Positions 42,971 to 51,679 of a stretch of 64,000 nucleotides of DNA are shown piece after piece. Position numbers and translations under genes: made by a program. Every line of letters starts with the position of its first letter. Positions within the stretch are counted from its first letter, which is position 1. The notes beneath the pieces were generated by a model that did not search any database, had not been told where the DNA came from, and saw only the letters and a program-made list of their open reading frames with translations. Source of the DNA: Lewinellaceae bacterium (GTDB taxonomy: Bacteria > Bacteroidota > Bacteroidia > Chitinophagales > Saprospiraceae); contig JACJXX010000001.1 in the NCBI GenBank assembly GCA_020636435.1, positions 248,001 to 312,000 on the forward strand. The letters are read 5' to 3'.

Positions 42971-43069
42971 ATCAAGTTTTTAGAATTGGCTGCAAAAATA
43001 AGGGATATAAGTGAATTCCACAGAAAATTCAAGCCCCGCCGGGGAGTTTTATGCGGAGAAGGGCATGCG

Positions 43070-44125
43070 CTAAGCCTTTTGCAGCGTAAAGCCAAAGGTA
43101 GAACCCAGTTCAGGCGTACTCCGGACGTTGATGGTCTGCTTGTGGGCTTCGATGATGTGCTTGACGATGGAAAGGCCCAGGCCGGAACCTCCCTGCGCGC
43201 GCGACCGGCTCTTATCCACGCGGTAAAAGCGGTCGAAGACGTGGTTGATGTGTTTTTTGGGAATGCCGAGGCCGTTGTCGGCCACCTCGATGAGGATGTT
43301 CTTGTCCATATCGTAAAAGCCGATGCGCGTGCGCCCATCCTCCCTGCCGTATTTGATGGAATTGCTGACCAGGTTGGTCAGTACCTGCCGGATGCTTTCG
43401 CGGTCGGCCAGCACCCGGAAATTCTGGGCGGCGCCATCTTTGAACTCCAGGATGATGTTGCGTTGGGCCGCTTTGATTTCGAGGTCTTCGAAGACCTCAT
43501 CCGTCAGTTTTTTAATATCGAAAGCCTGCATTTCCAGGATGAGCTCGCCGGATTCCAGGCGGGAGATCGCTTCCAGGTCTTCTACGATGGTATGCAGCCG
43601 CTCCAGGTTTTTGGCCGCTTTTTTGATGAATTTGACATTGACCTCCTCATCGTGAATAGCGCCGTCGAGCAGGGTATGCAGATAGCCCTGAATGTTGAAA
43701 ATCGGCGTTTTCAGCTCATGGGAGATATCGCCCACGAAATGGCGGCGGTATTCCGCCCAGGCCTTGTATTTATCGATCTCTTCCTTTTGTTGCTCCGCCC
43801 ATTCGGCCACCTGCTTTTCCACCTCGTCGATGATGTTGGCGCGCACATCAATAGACTTGCTCTTTTCCTGAGGAGAGAGTTTGTGTTTGTGAATGGTTTT
43901 GTAAATGAGCTTGATCTTCCGGTAGATGTATTTGCGCAGGTAATAAAGGGTAGTGAAATAGGCGGCGCTGAACAGGCCAATGCCCATAAGCAACAGCTCG
44001 GCTATCCAGGGCAGGACGGCCCATACCTGCACTGCTTCCAGCAACAACCATGCGGTCAGCGCGGCTCCGGTAATATAAAGAGATACAAATACCGCGATTT
44101 CCTGCGGCGTAGGATTTTTCAACAT
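43070..44125 (-). CDS. Sensor histidine kinase (PhoR-like)
   Basis: This 351-residue protein has two transmembrane helices near residues 10-32 and 37-60, with only a tiny extracytoplasmic loop. A coiled linker, a HisKA domain with phospho-acceptor His 136 (FVGDISHELKTP) and a HATPase domain (N box QVLTNLVSNSIKYG, G1 VADNGLGIP, G2 GSGLGLSIVKHI) follow. It lacks a periplasmic sensor domain, so it may sense within the membrane or through partners. Its gene starts 21 bp after the response regulator stop, forming a two-gene operon. Confidence 0.93.
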   Translation of the reverse strand: MLKNPTPQEIAVFVSLYITGAALTAWLLLEAVQVWAVLPWIAELLLMGIGLFSAAYFTTLYYLRKYIYRKIKLIYKTIHKHKLSPQEKSKSIDVRANIIDEVEKQVAEWAEQQKEEIDKYKAWAEYRRHFVGDISHELKTPIFNIQGYLHTLLDGAIHDEEVNVKFIKKAAKNLERLHTIVEDLEAISRLESGELILEMQAFDIKKLTDEVFEDLEIKAAQRNIILEFKDGAAQNFRVLADRESIRQVLTNLVSNSIKYGREDGRTRIGFYDMDKNILIEVADNGLGIPKKHINHVFDRFYRVDKSRSRAQGGSGLGLSIVKHIIEAHKQTINVRSTPELGSTFGFTLQKA

Positions 44126-44146
44126 CCAATACTTCTTTAGCCCTTG

Positions 44147-44830
44147 TTAAAACTCAAACTTGTAACCAATGCCCTTAATGGTCTTAATGTAATGTTCGCC
44201 GATCTTTTCCCGAAGCTTGCGAATGTGCACATCAATGGTCCGGTTACCTACTATTACATCCGTGCCCCATACTTTGTTGAATATTTCTTCCCGGGAAAAC
44301 ACTTTTCCCGGCTTCGAAACCAGCAGGTGGAGCAGTTCGAACTCCTTTTTGGCCAGCTCGATCACTTCTTCGTCTTTCGTTACCGTTACCCGCTCTTTGT
44401 CGATGATCAGCCCGGCGACGTTGATGACATCCGGTTCTTCCACAACCTCCGCCCGCTCGGAGCGCCGCAGCAAGGCTTTTACCCGGCTGATGAACACCCG
44501 CGGCCGTATGGGTTTGGTGATGTAATCATCTCCGCCCACATCCAGAGCAGCAATCTGAGAGTAATCTTCCTCGCGGGCCGTTAAAAAGGTGATTACCGTG
44601 TGGTCGAACTCGGGCTTGTTGCGAAGTTGCCGGCATACCTCCACCCCATCCATTTTGGGCATCATGATATCGAGGATGATCAGGTTGGGTTTTTCAGCCA
44701 GCGCTATTTTTATTCCTTCTTCCCCATTACTGGCCGTTAAAACATGATAGCCTTCTTTGACAAGGTTATACCTCAGAAACTCCAGGATGTCGGGCTCATC
44801 GTCGACCACAAGAATTTTGACAGATTCCAT
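44147..44830 (-). CDS. OmpR/PhoB-family response regulator
   Basis: This 227-residue regulator has a receiver domain with phospho-acceptor Asp 54 (IILDIMMPKMDG), acidic pair DDE at 10-12, switch Thr in FLTAREED and Lys in DDYITKPIRP. A winged-helix DNA-binding domain follows (ELLHLLVSKPGKVFSREEIF ... GNRTIDVHIRKLREKIGEHY). It is the first gene of the operon with the histidine kinase. Its targets are unknown. Confidence 0.95.
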   Translation of the reverse strand: MESVKILVVDDEPDILEFLRYNLVKEGYHVLTASNGEEGIKIALAEKPNLIILDIMMPKMDGVEVCRQLRNKPEFDHTVITFLTAREEDYSQIAALDVGGDDYITKPIRPRVFISRVKALLRRSERAEVVEEPDVINVAGLIIDKERVTVTKDEEVIELAKKEFELLHLLVSKPGKVFSREEIFNKVWGTDVIVGNRTIDVHIRKLREKIGEHYIKTIKGIGYKFEF

Positions 44831-44893
44831 TATTTTTCAATATTACTGGCGTTTTCTTCAAACATTTTCTGTAGCCAGGGTTGGTGCAAACAA

Positions 44894-44901
44894 CAAAGTT
44901 A
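44894..44901 (-). promoter_or_regulatory. Candidate -7 element of the two-component operon
   Basis: On the minus strand this reads TAACTTTG, an exact TAnnTTTG match 63 bp before the response regulator ATG. No clear TTG upstream, so confidence is low. Confidence 0.3.
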
Positions 44902-44950
44902 AGCCTTTTGGGCGCTACACCTTAAAGCCCCATATTAAGAATATGTTAAC

Positions 44951-45349
44951 TCATTCTTCTTCTTCTTTTACCTCCTGGCGTTCCATCTCCGTCATCACCT
45001 TGGCATAAAGCTCTTCCATGCGCTTGGGGTCATTACGGTATAACTCCATGGTTGTTTCAAAGTCCTCCCGCTTCAGGCCGTAGATCTCAAAAATCTGATC
45101 GTAATAGGCATGGATCACGCTGTCCTTGGTTTCTCCGCGCAGGGACTGCACCGCGGCCTCGGCAATGTGCACATCGATGAGCACCTCCAGCAGTTGATCT
45201 TCGCTGACCGGCGCCTGCTCTTTCTCCTTTCCGCAGGAAACCAGAAGCAGGGCCAGGGCGATGGCCAGGGTGGCGGCAAAGGGCCGGAATAAGGAGAAAT
45301 TACTGGATTTTGGACAAACCAGGGGTGAAGCTTTAACATAGAGTAGCAT
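44951..45349 (-). CDS. DUF4296 lipoprotein
   Basis: This 132-residue protein has a signal ending ALALLLVSCGKEKEQ, so Cys is the lipidation site. DUF4296 features follow: EDQLLEVLIDVHIAEAAVQS, YYDQIFEIYGLKREDFETTM and DPKRMEELYAKVMTEMER. Function unknown; the family is confined largely to Bacteroidota. The ATG at 45349 overlaps the stop of the SixA-like gene by one base (TGATG arrangement), which decides the start over a TTG just upstream and implies coupling. Confidence 0.85.
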   Translation of the reverse strand: MLLYVKASPLVCPKSSNFSLFRPFAATLAIALALLLVSCGKEKEQAPVSEDQLLEVLIDVHIAEAAVQSLRGETKDSVIHAYYDQIFEIYGLKREDFETTMELYRNDPKRMEELYAKVMTEMERQEVKEEEE

Positions 45350-45846
45350 CAATCAAAATATTGTCTGGGGTAATGGTATTCTGTCAGCAGGCCTTTCCCT
45401 TCCCGGAAATCGCGCCAGGATTCAACCTCCGCATCGATCCGGAAAATGCCGCAGGTAGGCACGTTGGAGATGTAGTCTTCGGTAAACAGGTTGGCCACCC
45501 CGGTAAAGGTGGGGTTGTGCCCGAAGACCAACACCATCGAGTAGTCGTCCGGCAGTTCCTGCACGATGTCCAGGATGTCTTCCGGATAAGCGTCATAAAT
45601 CCGCTTATCGGATTCGATTTCCGCTTCCGCAATCCCCAGGGCCTGGGCAAAATATTTGGCGGTGGTAAATGCCCGGTTGGCGGGGCTGGAGATCAGCCGG
45701 TCCGGTTGTATTCCTTTTCCTTTGAGCAGCTTGCCCATAAACGGAGCGTCGCGCTTCCCCCGTTTGTTGAGGGGGCGCTCGATGTCTCTCAGAGAAGGGT
45801 TATCCCAGCTCGACTTGGCGTGGCGGACAAAAAAAACGGTTTTCAT
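45349..45846 (-). CDS. sixA: SixA-like histidine phosphatase
   Basis: This 165-residue protein of the histidine phosphatase superfamily has the RHG-like motif VRHAKSSW (Arg 8, His 9), LISSPANRAFTTA with the second Arg, and the acid/His pair with His 110 in VFGHNPTF. SixA removes phosphate from histidine on phosphotransfer proteins in E. coli. The substrate here is not known. The DUF4296 gene overlaps its stop, forming a two-gene operon, with a well-formed promoter just upstream. Confidence 0.88.
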   Translation of the reverse strand: MKTVFFVRHAKSSWDNPSLRDIERPLNKRGKRDAPFMGKLLKGKGIQPDRLISSPANRAFTTAKYFAQALGIAEAEIESDKRIYDAYPEDILDIVQELPDDYSMVLVFGHNPTFTGVANLFTEDYISNVPTCGIFRIDAEVESWRDFREGKGLLTEYHYPRQYFD

Positions 45847-45868
45847 AAGCCTTGTTGTTCATTTTCTG

Positions 45869-45895
45869 CAAAAATAAAGGAAATTTGTTGCACAA
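45869..45895 (-). promoter_or_regulatory. Promoter of the sixA/DUF4296 operon
   Basis: On the minus strand TTG (45895-45893) is followed after 16 bp by TATTTTTG (45876-45869), an exact TAnnTTTG -7 element, 22 bp before the ATG at 45846. This is the cleanest Bacteroidota promoter match noted in the window. Confidence 0.55.
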
Positions 45896-45936
45896 TACTC
45901 AATTACAGCATTTCCTGTCAACTGAAAAAAAAGCCC

Positions 45937-46728
45937 ATGCCTTTTTCCCAACAAGTAGTATGGATCACCGGCGCTTCATCAGGAATTGGAGAACACCTGG
46001 CTTATGCCTTCGCCAGCCAGGGCGCCCGGCTCATCCTTTCCAGCCGCAACGAACAGGAGTTGCAACGCGTCAAACGAAACTGCCCGGATGAAGCGGAGAT
46101 TCTGGTGTTGCCCATGGACGTCGCCGATTTTGCCGGCATCCCCGGCAAGGCACAGCAAGTGTTGGGCCATTTCGGCCACATTGATGTACTCATCAATAAT
46201 GCAGGCATTTCCCAGCGCTCAGCAGTCAAAGACACCCAGTTCGAAGTGGATAAAAAGATCATGGAAGTGAATTTCCTGGGCGCCGTCGCTCTGACGAAGG
46301 CCGTGCTGCCTTCTATGCTCGGGCGCCAGAAAGGCCAGATCGTGGCGATCAGCAGCGTAATGGGCAAACTGGGCACGCCCCGCCGCTCGGCCTACGCCGC
46401 TTCCAAACACGCCCTGCACGGTTATTTCGACAGCCTGCGCGCCGAACTGCACAGCGAAGGCATCAAAGTAACCATTATCTGCCCCGGTTACGTACACACC
46501 AATGTGACTATCAATGCCCTCACCGCCGACGGCTCGCCGAATAAAAAAATGGCGGAAGCCACCCGCAAAGGCCTGGCCCCCGATGTGTTTGCAGAAAAAG
46601 CCCTGCGCGCCATCTCCCGGCAAAAAGAAGAAGTGTTGATCGGCGGCAAAGAAATTATGGGCGTCTACATCAAGCGGTTCTTTCCCAAGTTGTTTTCCCG
46701 CATCGCCAGGGGGCTGGAGGTGAGTTGA
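45937..46728 (+). CDS. SDR family NAD(P)-dependent oxidoreductase
   Basis: This 263-residue short-chain dehydrogenase has the nucleotide motif TGASSGIG at residues 11-18, NNAG at 87-90 and the catalytic set Ser 140, Tyr 153 and Lys 157 (SAYAASKHAL). The C-terminal region (ICPGYVHTNVTINAL, and a basic IKRFFPKLFSRIARG tail) resembles the DHRS7/DltE-like SDRs that act on lipids or steroids. Substrate unknown. Start ATG 45937 after the AT-rich leader. Divergent from sixA. Confidence 0.92.
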   Translation: MPFSQQVVWITGASSGIGEHLAYAFASQGARLILSSRNEQELQRVKRNCPDEAEILVLPMDVADFAGIPGKAQQVLGHFGHIDVLINNAGISQRSAVKDTQFEVDKKIMEVNFLGAVALTKAVLPSMLGRQKGQIVAISSVMGKLGTPRRSAYAASKHALHGYFDSLRAELHSEGIKVTIICPGYVHTNVTINALTADGSPNKKMAEATRKGLAPDVFAEKALRAISRQKEEVLIGGKEIMGVYIKRFFPKLFSRIARGLEVS

Positions 46729-46950
46729 TTGGCTTTGGCAGGGCTTGGGTGATGGACATATTGTTGGCTCCGTCGGTGCTCAAGCTGTGGTTATAAGGTT
46801 AAATTGTTGGCTCCGTTGGGGCAGCCCGTGTGAGGGCTTCCTGCACTATCCGTCCACCATACATACTCAGCCCTTCGCCATCCCGTACACCGTACACCGC
46901 CCTGCCCAGCAATGTCCGTACACCGTCCAACGCTCCAAAATAGCCTCCCC
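46729..46950. repeat. Spacer with two ATTGTTGGCTCCGT copies and CGTACACCGTACACC
   Basis: ATTGTTGGCTCCGT occurs twice about 45 bp apart. CGTACACCGTACACC at 46884-46898 resembles the repeats at 54223-54660. No gene seen. Confidence 0.5.
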
Positions 46951-48372
46951 TCATTTCCCCTCCCTCATCTCAATAATCTTATCCATTACCTCCTCCAGTT
47001 GCTCCGCGCCGATGCGCTTGGAGAGGATTTCCTTATTGCGATCCAGGATATAAATCTGTGGAGTGGACTTGATGTCGTAGACTTTCATAAAGCGGGAACG
47101 ATGGAACTCGTCGACGGTATGGAGCCAGTCGCCGATCTCATTTTCGTCGATGTACTTCCAGCAGTCGGGTATTTCATCGGTAAATTTGGTGCATACCGCA
47201 ACGATCTTTACCCCCTTATCCTTGAACTTTTCATAAAACTCCTTCATGTGGGGTGTCGATTTTTTGCAATGCCCGCAATCGTACCGCCAGAAGTAAAGGA
47301 TGGTGTATTCCGATTCGACGTCGTGCAGTTCGATGGAGCTGCCGTCCCGTTTCTGCAATGTGATATTCGGGGCGATCTTGCCGATCAGCAGCGGCTCCAG
47401 CGCTTTGGCGTTTTCGATGATCTTCTTCAGCTGTTCCTCGTCCGTCCAGGGCGCCTGGCCGGTGGCGTAGTACTTGTTGACGAGGTGGACGTAGACAGCG
47501 TCCATCCCTACAATATTGGATTTGGCGTATTCATTCAGGAAGTGGATGAGGTAAAATTTAAAGGTTTCTTCCGCCGGCTTCATCTGTTCCAGCACCAAAT
47601 CGATGGCTTTGGCGATGGAGTCCGGGTGTTGAACCTGCAATTTGTGCACGAAATAATCCACCCGCTGAAACAGGAAGGGCGTGCGCAGCATGCGGGGGTC
47701 TGCCAGGTCGAGGTTGTCGAAATAATGATCCTGGGTGTATCGCCAGCGCTTGACCTGAACGTCCTCCTCGGCGCCTTCGAATTCCGGCATATCGGCCGGC
47801 AGGTTGGCTTTTATAATAGCAGCCGTCAATGATTCCGGGCTACGGCGGATGAGCGCCTCCTGAAAATCACGGACTTCCTGATCGATCTTTGACCGCTTTT
47901 CCCGCAGGGCTTCCTTCTCTGCCTCCTCTTCTGCCGCTTCCATCTCGGCGGCCAGCTTGTCGGCCACCGGTTTTTTCTCTTCCAGGAAAGAGAGGTATTG
48001 GTAAAACAGCTCGTTATCCGGCGCGCCTTCAAAGCGGATGTTCTGCGACGGGTTTTCCGCATCGGCGAACACTTTGAAGTTTTGTTCCTCGTTGGTCACG
48101 AGCAGTTGGAAGAACTTATTGTCCGGCGCCATGACCACCAGATACACACCGGGCGAAAGGGGCTCATCGCCTTCAAAGACAAAGAACCCTTTGGCATTTT
48201 TCTCAACGGTGTCCTGCAGGTATTGCTTATCGCCGTAATGGTAGCCCAGGAAGAGCTGCTGCTCTTCGTAGTTCTTGAGTTTTACGCTGATCTGGTGTCC
48301 GCCGTTGGCAGTTGCCGCGCGGGCGCTGAACAGGAATAAGGCGGAAAAGAGCAATAAGAACAAGAATCTCAT
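46951..48372 (-). CDS. TlpA-like thiol-disulfide oxidoreductase with DUF4369/DUF5106-type N-terminus
   Basis: This 473-residue exported protein has a signal peptide ending SARAATANGG. A DUF4369-like beta domain (ISVKLKNYEEQQLFLGYHYG) and a helical middle come next. The C-terminal thioredoxin fold has active-site CGHC at 366-369 (YFWRYDCGHCKKS) and the cis-Pro segment YDIKSTPQIYIL. It probably reduces or shuffles disulfides in the periplasm. The Bacteroidota fusion with DUF4369 has no specific known partner. Monocistronic; a terminator for the upstream gene lies just before its start. Confidence 0.88.
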   Translation of the reverse strand: MRFLFLLLFSALFLFSARAATANGGHQISVKLKNYEEQQLFLGYHYGDKQYLQDTVEKNAKGFFVFEGDEPLSPGVYLVVMAPDNKFFQLLVTNEEQNFKVFADAENPSQNIRFEGAPDNELFYQYLSFLEEKKPVADKLAAEMEAAEEEAEKEALREKRSKIDQEVRDFQEALIRRSPESLTAAIIKANLPADMPEFEGAEEDVQVKRWRYTQDHYFDNLDLADPRMLRTPFLFQRVDYFVHKLQVQHPDSIAKAIDLVLEQMKPAEETFKFYLIHFLNEYAKSNIVGMDAVYVHLVNKYYATGQAPWTDEEQLKKIIENAKALEPLLIGKIAPNITLQKRDGSSIELHDVESEYTILYFWRYDCGHCKKSTPHMKEFYEKFKDKGVKIVAVCTKFTDEIPDCWKYIDENEIGDWLHTVDEFHRSRFMKVYDIKSTPQIYILDRNKEILSKRIGAEQLEEVMDKIIEMREGK

Positions 48373-48401
48373 TAGTTTTTGGATTTTTAAACTCGAATAA
48401 A

Positions 48402-48445
48402 AAACGCCCCAAATATCTATAGATTGTAAGACATTGGGGGCGTTT
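48402..48445 (-). terminator. Rho-independent terminator of the long coiled-coil gene
   Basis: On the minus strand AAACGCCCCCAAT ... ATTTGGGGCGTTT forms a strong stem with one bulge, followed by TTTATTCG. It lies about 50 bp after the stop at 48499 and before the TlpA-like ATG. Confidence 0.75.
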
Positions 48446-48498
48446 CAGCAGCAAAAGCTGCTCAATTCCCGAAAATTAACTTGTTCTTAACAAGCCAA

Positions 48499-51400
48499 TC
48501 AATTGTTGGTCTTTTTATCTGCTTCCGCTTTCAACTGGCGGAGCCGTTCTTCGGCCTGCCGGACCTGTTCCTGCAGTTCATTGAGGCGGCGCTGGGCCTC
48601 CAGGGTTTCCTGTCGGGACTCTTCCGCTTTGCGCTTATCGGCAGCCATCTGTTCGGCCGTGGCTTTTTTTGCCTCATCGGCTTTTGCCCGTTCGGCAGCG
48701 ATCTGATCGGCCGTATCTTCCTTGACCTTGGTGATCTGCTTAACGGCTTCCTGCCGGGCCTGATAGATGGCCTCTGAGGCTTCCTTTTTGACGTCGTTGA
48801 TCTCCGCAAGCGACTGTTTCCGGGCGGCTTCTGCTTCCTGAGCGTACTGGGCTTTTTTCTCAGCGGCGGTTTTGCCGGCAACCTCGACCTCCTCCTGGGC
48901 GGCGGCGCGGGCGGCGGCCACTTCCGCTCTCGATTTCTCCTCCGTCATTCTCACCTGCTGGGCCAGCTCTGCCATCCGGTTGTCGGCATCGGCCTTGGCC
49001 TTGGCCAGCGCTTCGGCGGCTTGGCGTTGGGCGGCGGCCACTTCCTGGGCAGCCGTTTCTCTGGCCTTGGCGACGGCATTGGCCGCCTCTTCGCGAGCCT
49101 GCAGAGCCTGCAGGGCCAGTGTTTCTTTCTCCTTGGCCACCTTTTCCCGGGCCGCTTTTATCTCGGCGGCGGCGCGTTCGTTGACGGCAGCGGCCTCCTG
49201 TGCTGCCCGTTCCCTGGCCTCGGCCACTTCCGAAGCCAGGCGCTGGCGCTCATTGGCGCTGTTTTCCCGGGCCTGCCGTACGGCTTCCGCCTCGTCTTTT
49301 TTCACCTGGGCAACGTTTTCGGCCGCAACGCGACGGGCCTCGGCAACCTGGTTGGCGGATTCCTGCTTCACGCGCTCAGCTTGTTCGCGGGCCTGGCCGA
49401 TCTCCTGAGCCGTTTGCTCCCTGAGGCGGGTCAGCTCGGCCCCCGCCTTTTCCCGGGCAGCGGCGATCTCTTCGGCCGACATATTCTTGACCTCCGCTTC
49501 TTTAGCGCGGGCGGAGGAAACAGCAGCAGCGGCCTCCTCCTGAATCTCTTTGATGCGGCTCTCGGCAGTCTTCTGCGCGGAGGCTACGCTCACAGCATAT
49601 TCTTCCTTGGCGGCAGCTGCGTTTTTATTTGCTTCTTCCACTTTGGTGGTTGCCGCCACCCGCGCCTTTTCAATTTCTTCCTGGGCGCGTTGTTTGGCAG
49701 CCATCACCTCTTCGGCGGAAGCCTTTTGCACCTCTTCTTTTTTCTTCTGAACTTCAGCTATGGCATTCTGCAATTCTTCCTGGATGCGGGCAACCTCAGC
49801 GGCAGCGCGCTCCCGGGCGGCGGCCACTTCCTCCGCGACTTTTTTGCGTTCTTCCTCGGCTTTTGCCCTCGCTTCAGCTACTTTCTGCGATTCCAGCTCG
49901 CCGATCTCCTTGATGGTCAGGGCAGCTTTCTCCCGGGCCGCAGCCACGTCCTGAGCGGAAGCCTGCCGGGCCTTTTCGGTTTCTTCCTGGGCCAGCGACT
50001 TCTCATTGGCGACCTGCTGCTTGATCTCCGCAACCTCTTCCGCCGCCCGCTTGCGGGCAGTGGCCACTTCCAGCGCGGAGGCTTCCTTTTCCCTCGCGGC
50101 GTTTTCTTTGATCTCGGCTATTTCCGATACGGAGCGCTCCTGAAGCAGCGCCTTTTCTTCGGCCACCCGCCGGCGGGCTTCCGCCAGCTCAAAAGCGATC
50201 TTTTCCTTTTCGAGGGCCGCCTGCTCCCTGATCTGGCCGACCTGTTCTGCGGTTTCCTCTTTAGTTTGCAGAATTTGCTCGGAGGCCGTCTTCTTGGTCG
50301 TCACGACCTCTTCTACCGTGCGTTGTTTTTCGTCTTTGGCCTGGTTGCGGGCCTGGGCGATTACTTCCGCAGTCTGTTCGCGTATGCGCTGCAGCTCCGC
50401 TGTCGAGTTTTCTCGGGCCGAGGCGATTTCGTCGGCATACTCCAGCTTGGCCAGGTCGAGCTTTTCCTTGGCAGCTTTGATTTCTTCAGCGGCGCGCTCC
50501 CGGGCAGCGGCCACCTCTTTGGCAGATTCCAGCTGTGCTTGCTGAATAGCCTCATTGGCCCGTTGCCGGGCTTCGGTGACATCGAGCGTGATCTTATCCA
50601 TTTCCGTAGCGGCGCGGTCCCGGGCTTCCTTGACCTGCTCCGCCATCTGCTGCTTCGATGCTTCTATCTCTTCATTTGCCTTCTGGCGCGCTTCGACTAC
50701 TTCATCAGCGTACTTTTTCTTTTGGCCGGCCGCATTTTCCCGGGCCAGGGCCACTTCCTCCTGCAAAACCGATTTAATCTGCTGGGCCTTGGCTTTCTCA
50801 TCAGCGATCTCCTGGCGAAGCCTTTCTTTTACATCCCGCAGTTCCCGCTGCAGCGCTTCCACTTCCCTGTCGTCGGATGTGTTGGCCGCCGTCCGGGTCG
50901 TTTTCCCGGCGCCGGGGCTCTCCGTCCGGGTTTCCGATTTTGGAGAAGGCTCGGCTTTGATCTCATTGTCGGTAAGCTCTACGTCATTGACCTTGTCCTT
51001 GTCCAGCCTTTGGTTGAAGCAAGCCACCAATTGTACGAATTCCGACTGCCGGCTCTCGTTGATGGTGAATTTGCGCATCTGGTTGCTGATGTTGTTTTTT
51101 ATATACAAAACGTTGATCCCGGCGCTGGCAAACCACTGGATGGCGGCCAGGTCCAGCTGAAGGAAGTTGTGGTACACGGGCGTGCCGCCTTCCCGCTCCA
51201 TTTCCCCCATTCCGATGAAGCGGTAGGAACGCCGCATTCCGTTTACATCCATGAAGATGATCTCATCGTCCTGGTTGAATTCCACCCCTGCTTTGGAAAA
51301 CACTTTGGCGGTAATCCCCTTGCTGTCGCTCCGCAATTCCATGCTGTAGGTATAATTGCCGCGCACGACCAGCGTTTGGTTGGTGGTGCGGAGTACATGA

Positions 51401-51507
51401 GTCCCATCGATCACCTTATCTTCGGCAATGAGCGTTTCGCATTGACTGTAAGCGTTTTGGGCCAGGCCACAACAGATCATGAACAAGACAAATGGGACAT
51501 TTCTCAT
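48499..51507 (-). CDS. Very long secreted Ala/Glu-rich coiled-coil protein
   Basis: This 1002-residue protein has a signal peptide (cleavage about NAYSQ) and an N-terminal globular domain of about 160 residues (CETLIAEDKVIDGTHVLRTT ... SEFVQLVACFNQRL). A nearly unbroken helical coiled coil follows from about 215 to the end. It is built from variants of EVAAARERAAEEI spaced mostly 18 or 22 residues apart. The 22-residue spacing points to hendecad rather than pure heptad packing. No catalytic motif. It is probably a periplasmic or surface rod of up to about 100 nm if fully extended; function unknown. Monocistronic with its own terminator. Confidence 0.75.
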   Translation of the reverse strand: MRNVPFVLFMICCGLAQNAYSQCETLIAEDKVIDGTHVLRTTNQTLVVRGNYTYSMELRSDSKGITAKVFSKAGVEFNQDDEIIFMDVNGMRRSYRFIGMGEMEREGGTPVYHNFLQLDLAAIQWFASAGINVLYIKNNISNQMRKFTINESRQSEFVQLVACFNQRLDKDKVNDVELTDNEIKAEPSPKSETRTESPGAGKTTRTAANTSDDREVEALQRELRDVKERLRQEIADEKAKAQQIKSVLQEEVALARENAAGQKKKYADEVVEARQKANEEIEASKQQMAEQVKEARDRAATEMDKITLDVTEARQRANEAIQQAQLESAKEVAAARERAAEEIKAAKEKLDLAKLEYADEIASARENSTAELQRIREQTAEVIAQARNQAKDEKQRTVEEVVTTKKTASEQILQTKEETAEQVGQIREQAALEKEKIAFELAEARRRVAEEKALLQERSVSEIAEIKENAAREKEASALEVATARKRAAEEVAEIKQQVANEKSLAQEETEKARQASAQDVAAAREKAALTIKEIGELESQKVAEARAKAEEERKKVAEEVAAARERAAAEVARIQEELQNAIAEVQKKKEEVQKASAEEVMAAKQRAQEEIEKARVAATTKVEEANKNAAAAKEEYAVSVASAQKTAESRIKEIQEEAAAAVSSARAKEAEVKNMSAEEIAAAREKAGAELTRLREQTAQEIGQAREQAERVKQESANQVAEARRVAAENVAQVKKDEAEAVRQARENSANERQRLASEVAEARERAAQEAAAVNERAAAEIKAAREKVAKEKETLALQALQAREEAANAVAKARETAAQEVAAAQRQAAEALAKAKADADNRMAELAQQVRMTEEKSRAEVAAARAAAQEEVEVAGKTAAEKKAQYAQEAEAARKQSLAEINDVKKEASEAIYQARQEAVKQITKVKEDTADQIAAERAKADEAKKATAEQMAADKRKAEESRQETLEAQRRLNELQEQVRQAEERLRQLKAEADKKTNN

Positions 51508-51679
51508 ATCAGCTTGGATTTTAATTTGTAAGATAATGTTTTTAGGATTTATTTGAAACTATTGTGTGGGATTGGCCGCTTTCGCAAAATAAATACAGCA
51601 AAATTTTTACTGGGGGAGAGTGAATGAGGAAAAACGATTGAAGCATAAACGCGTTTCCGGCCACGAACATTGTATGGCA

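Noticed and set aside
49021..51531. An 836-codon open frame antisense to the long coiled-coil gene
   Set aside because: It arises from the Ala/Glu/Arg-rich repeat codons on the other strand. It has no family match, no ribosome site and a low-complexity Gly/Leu/Phe composition.
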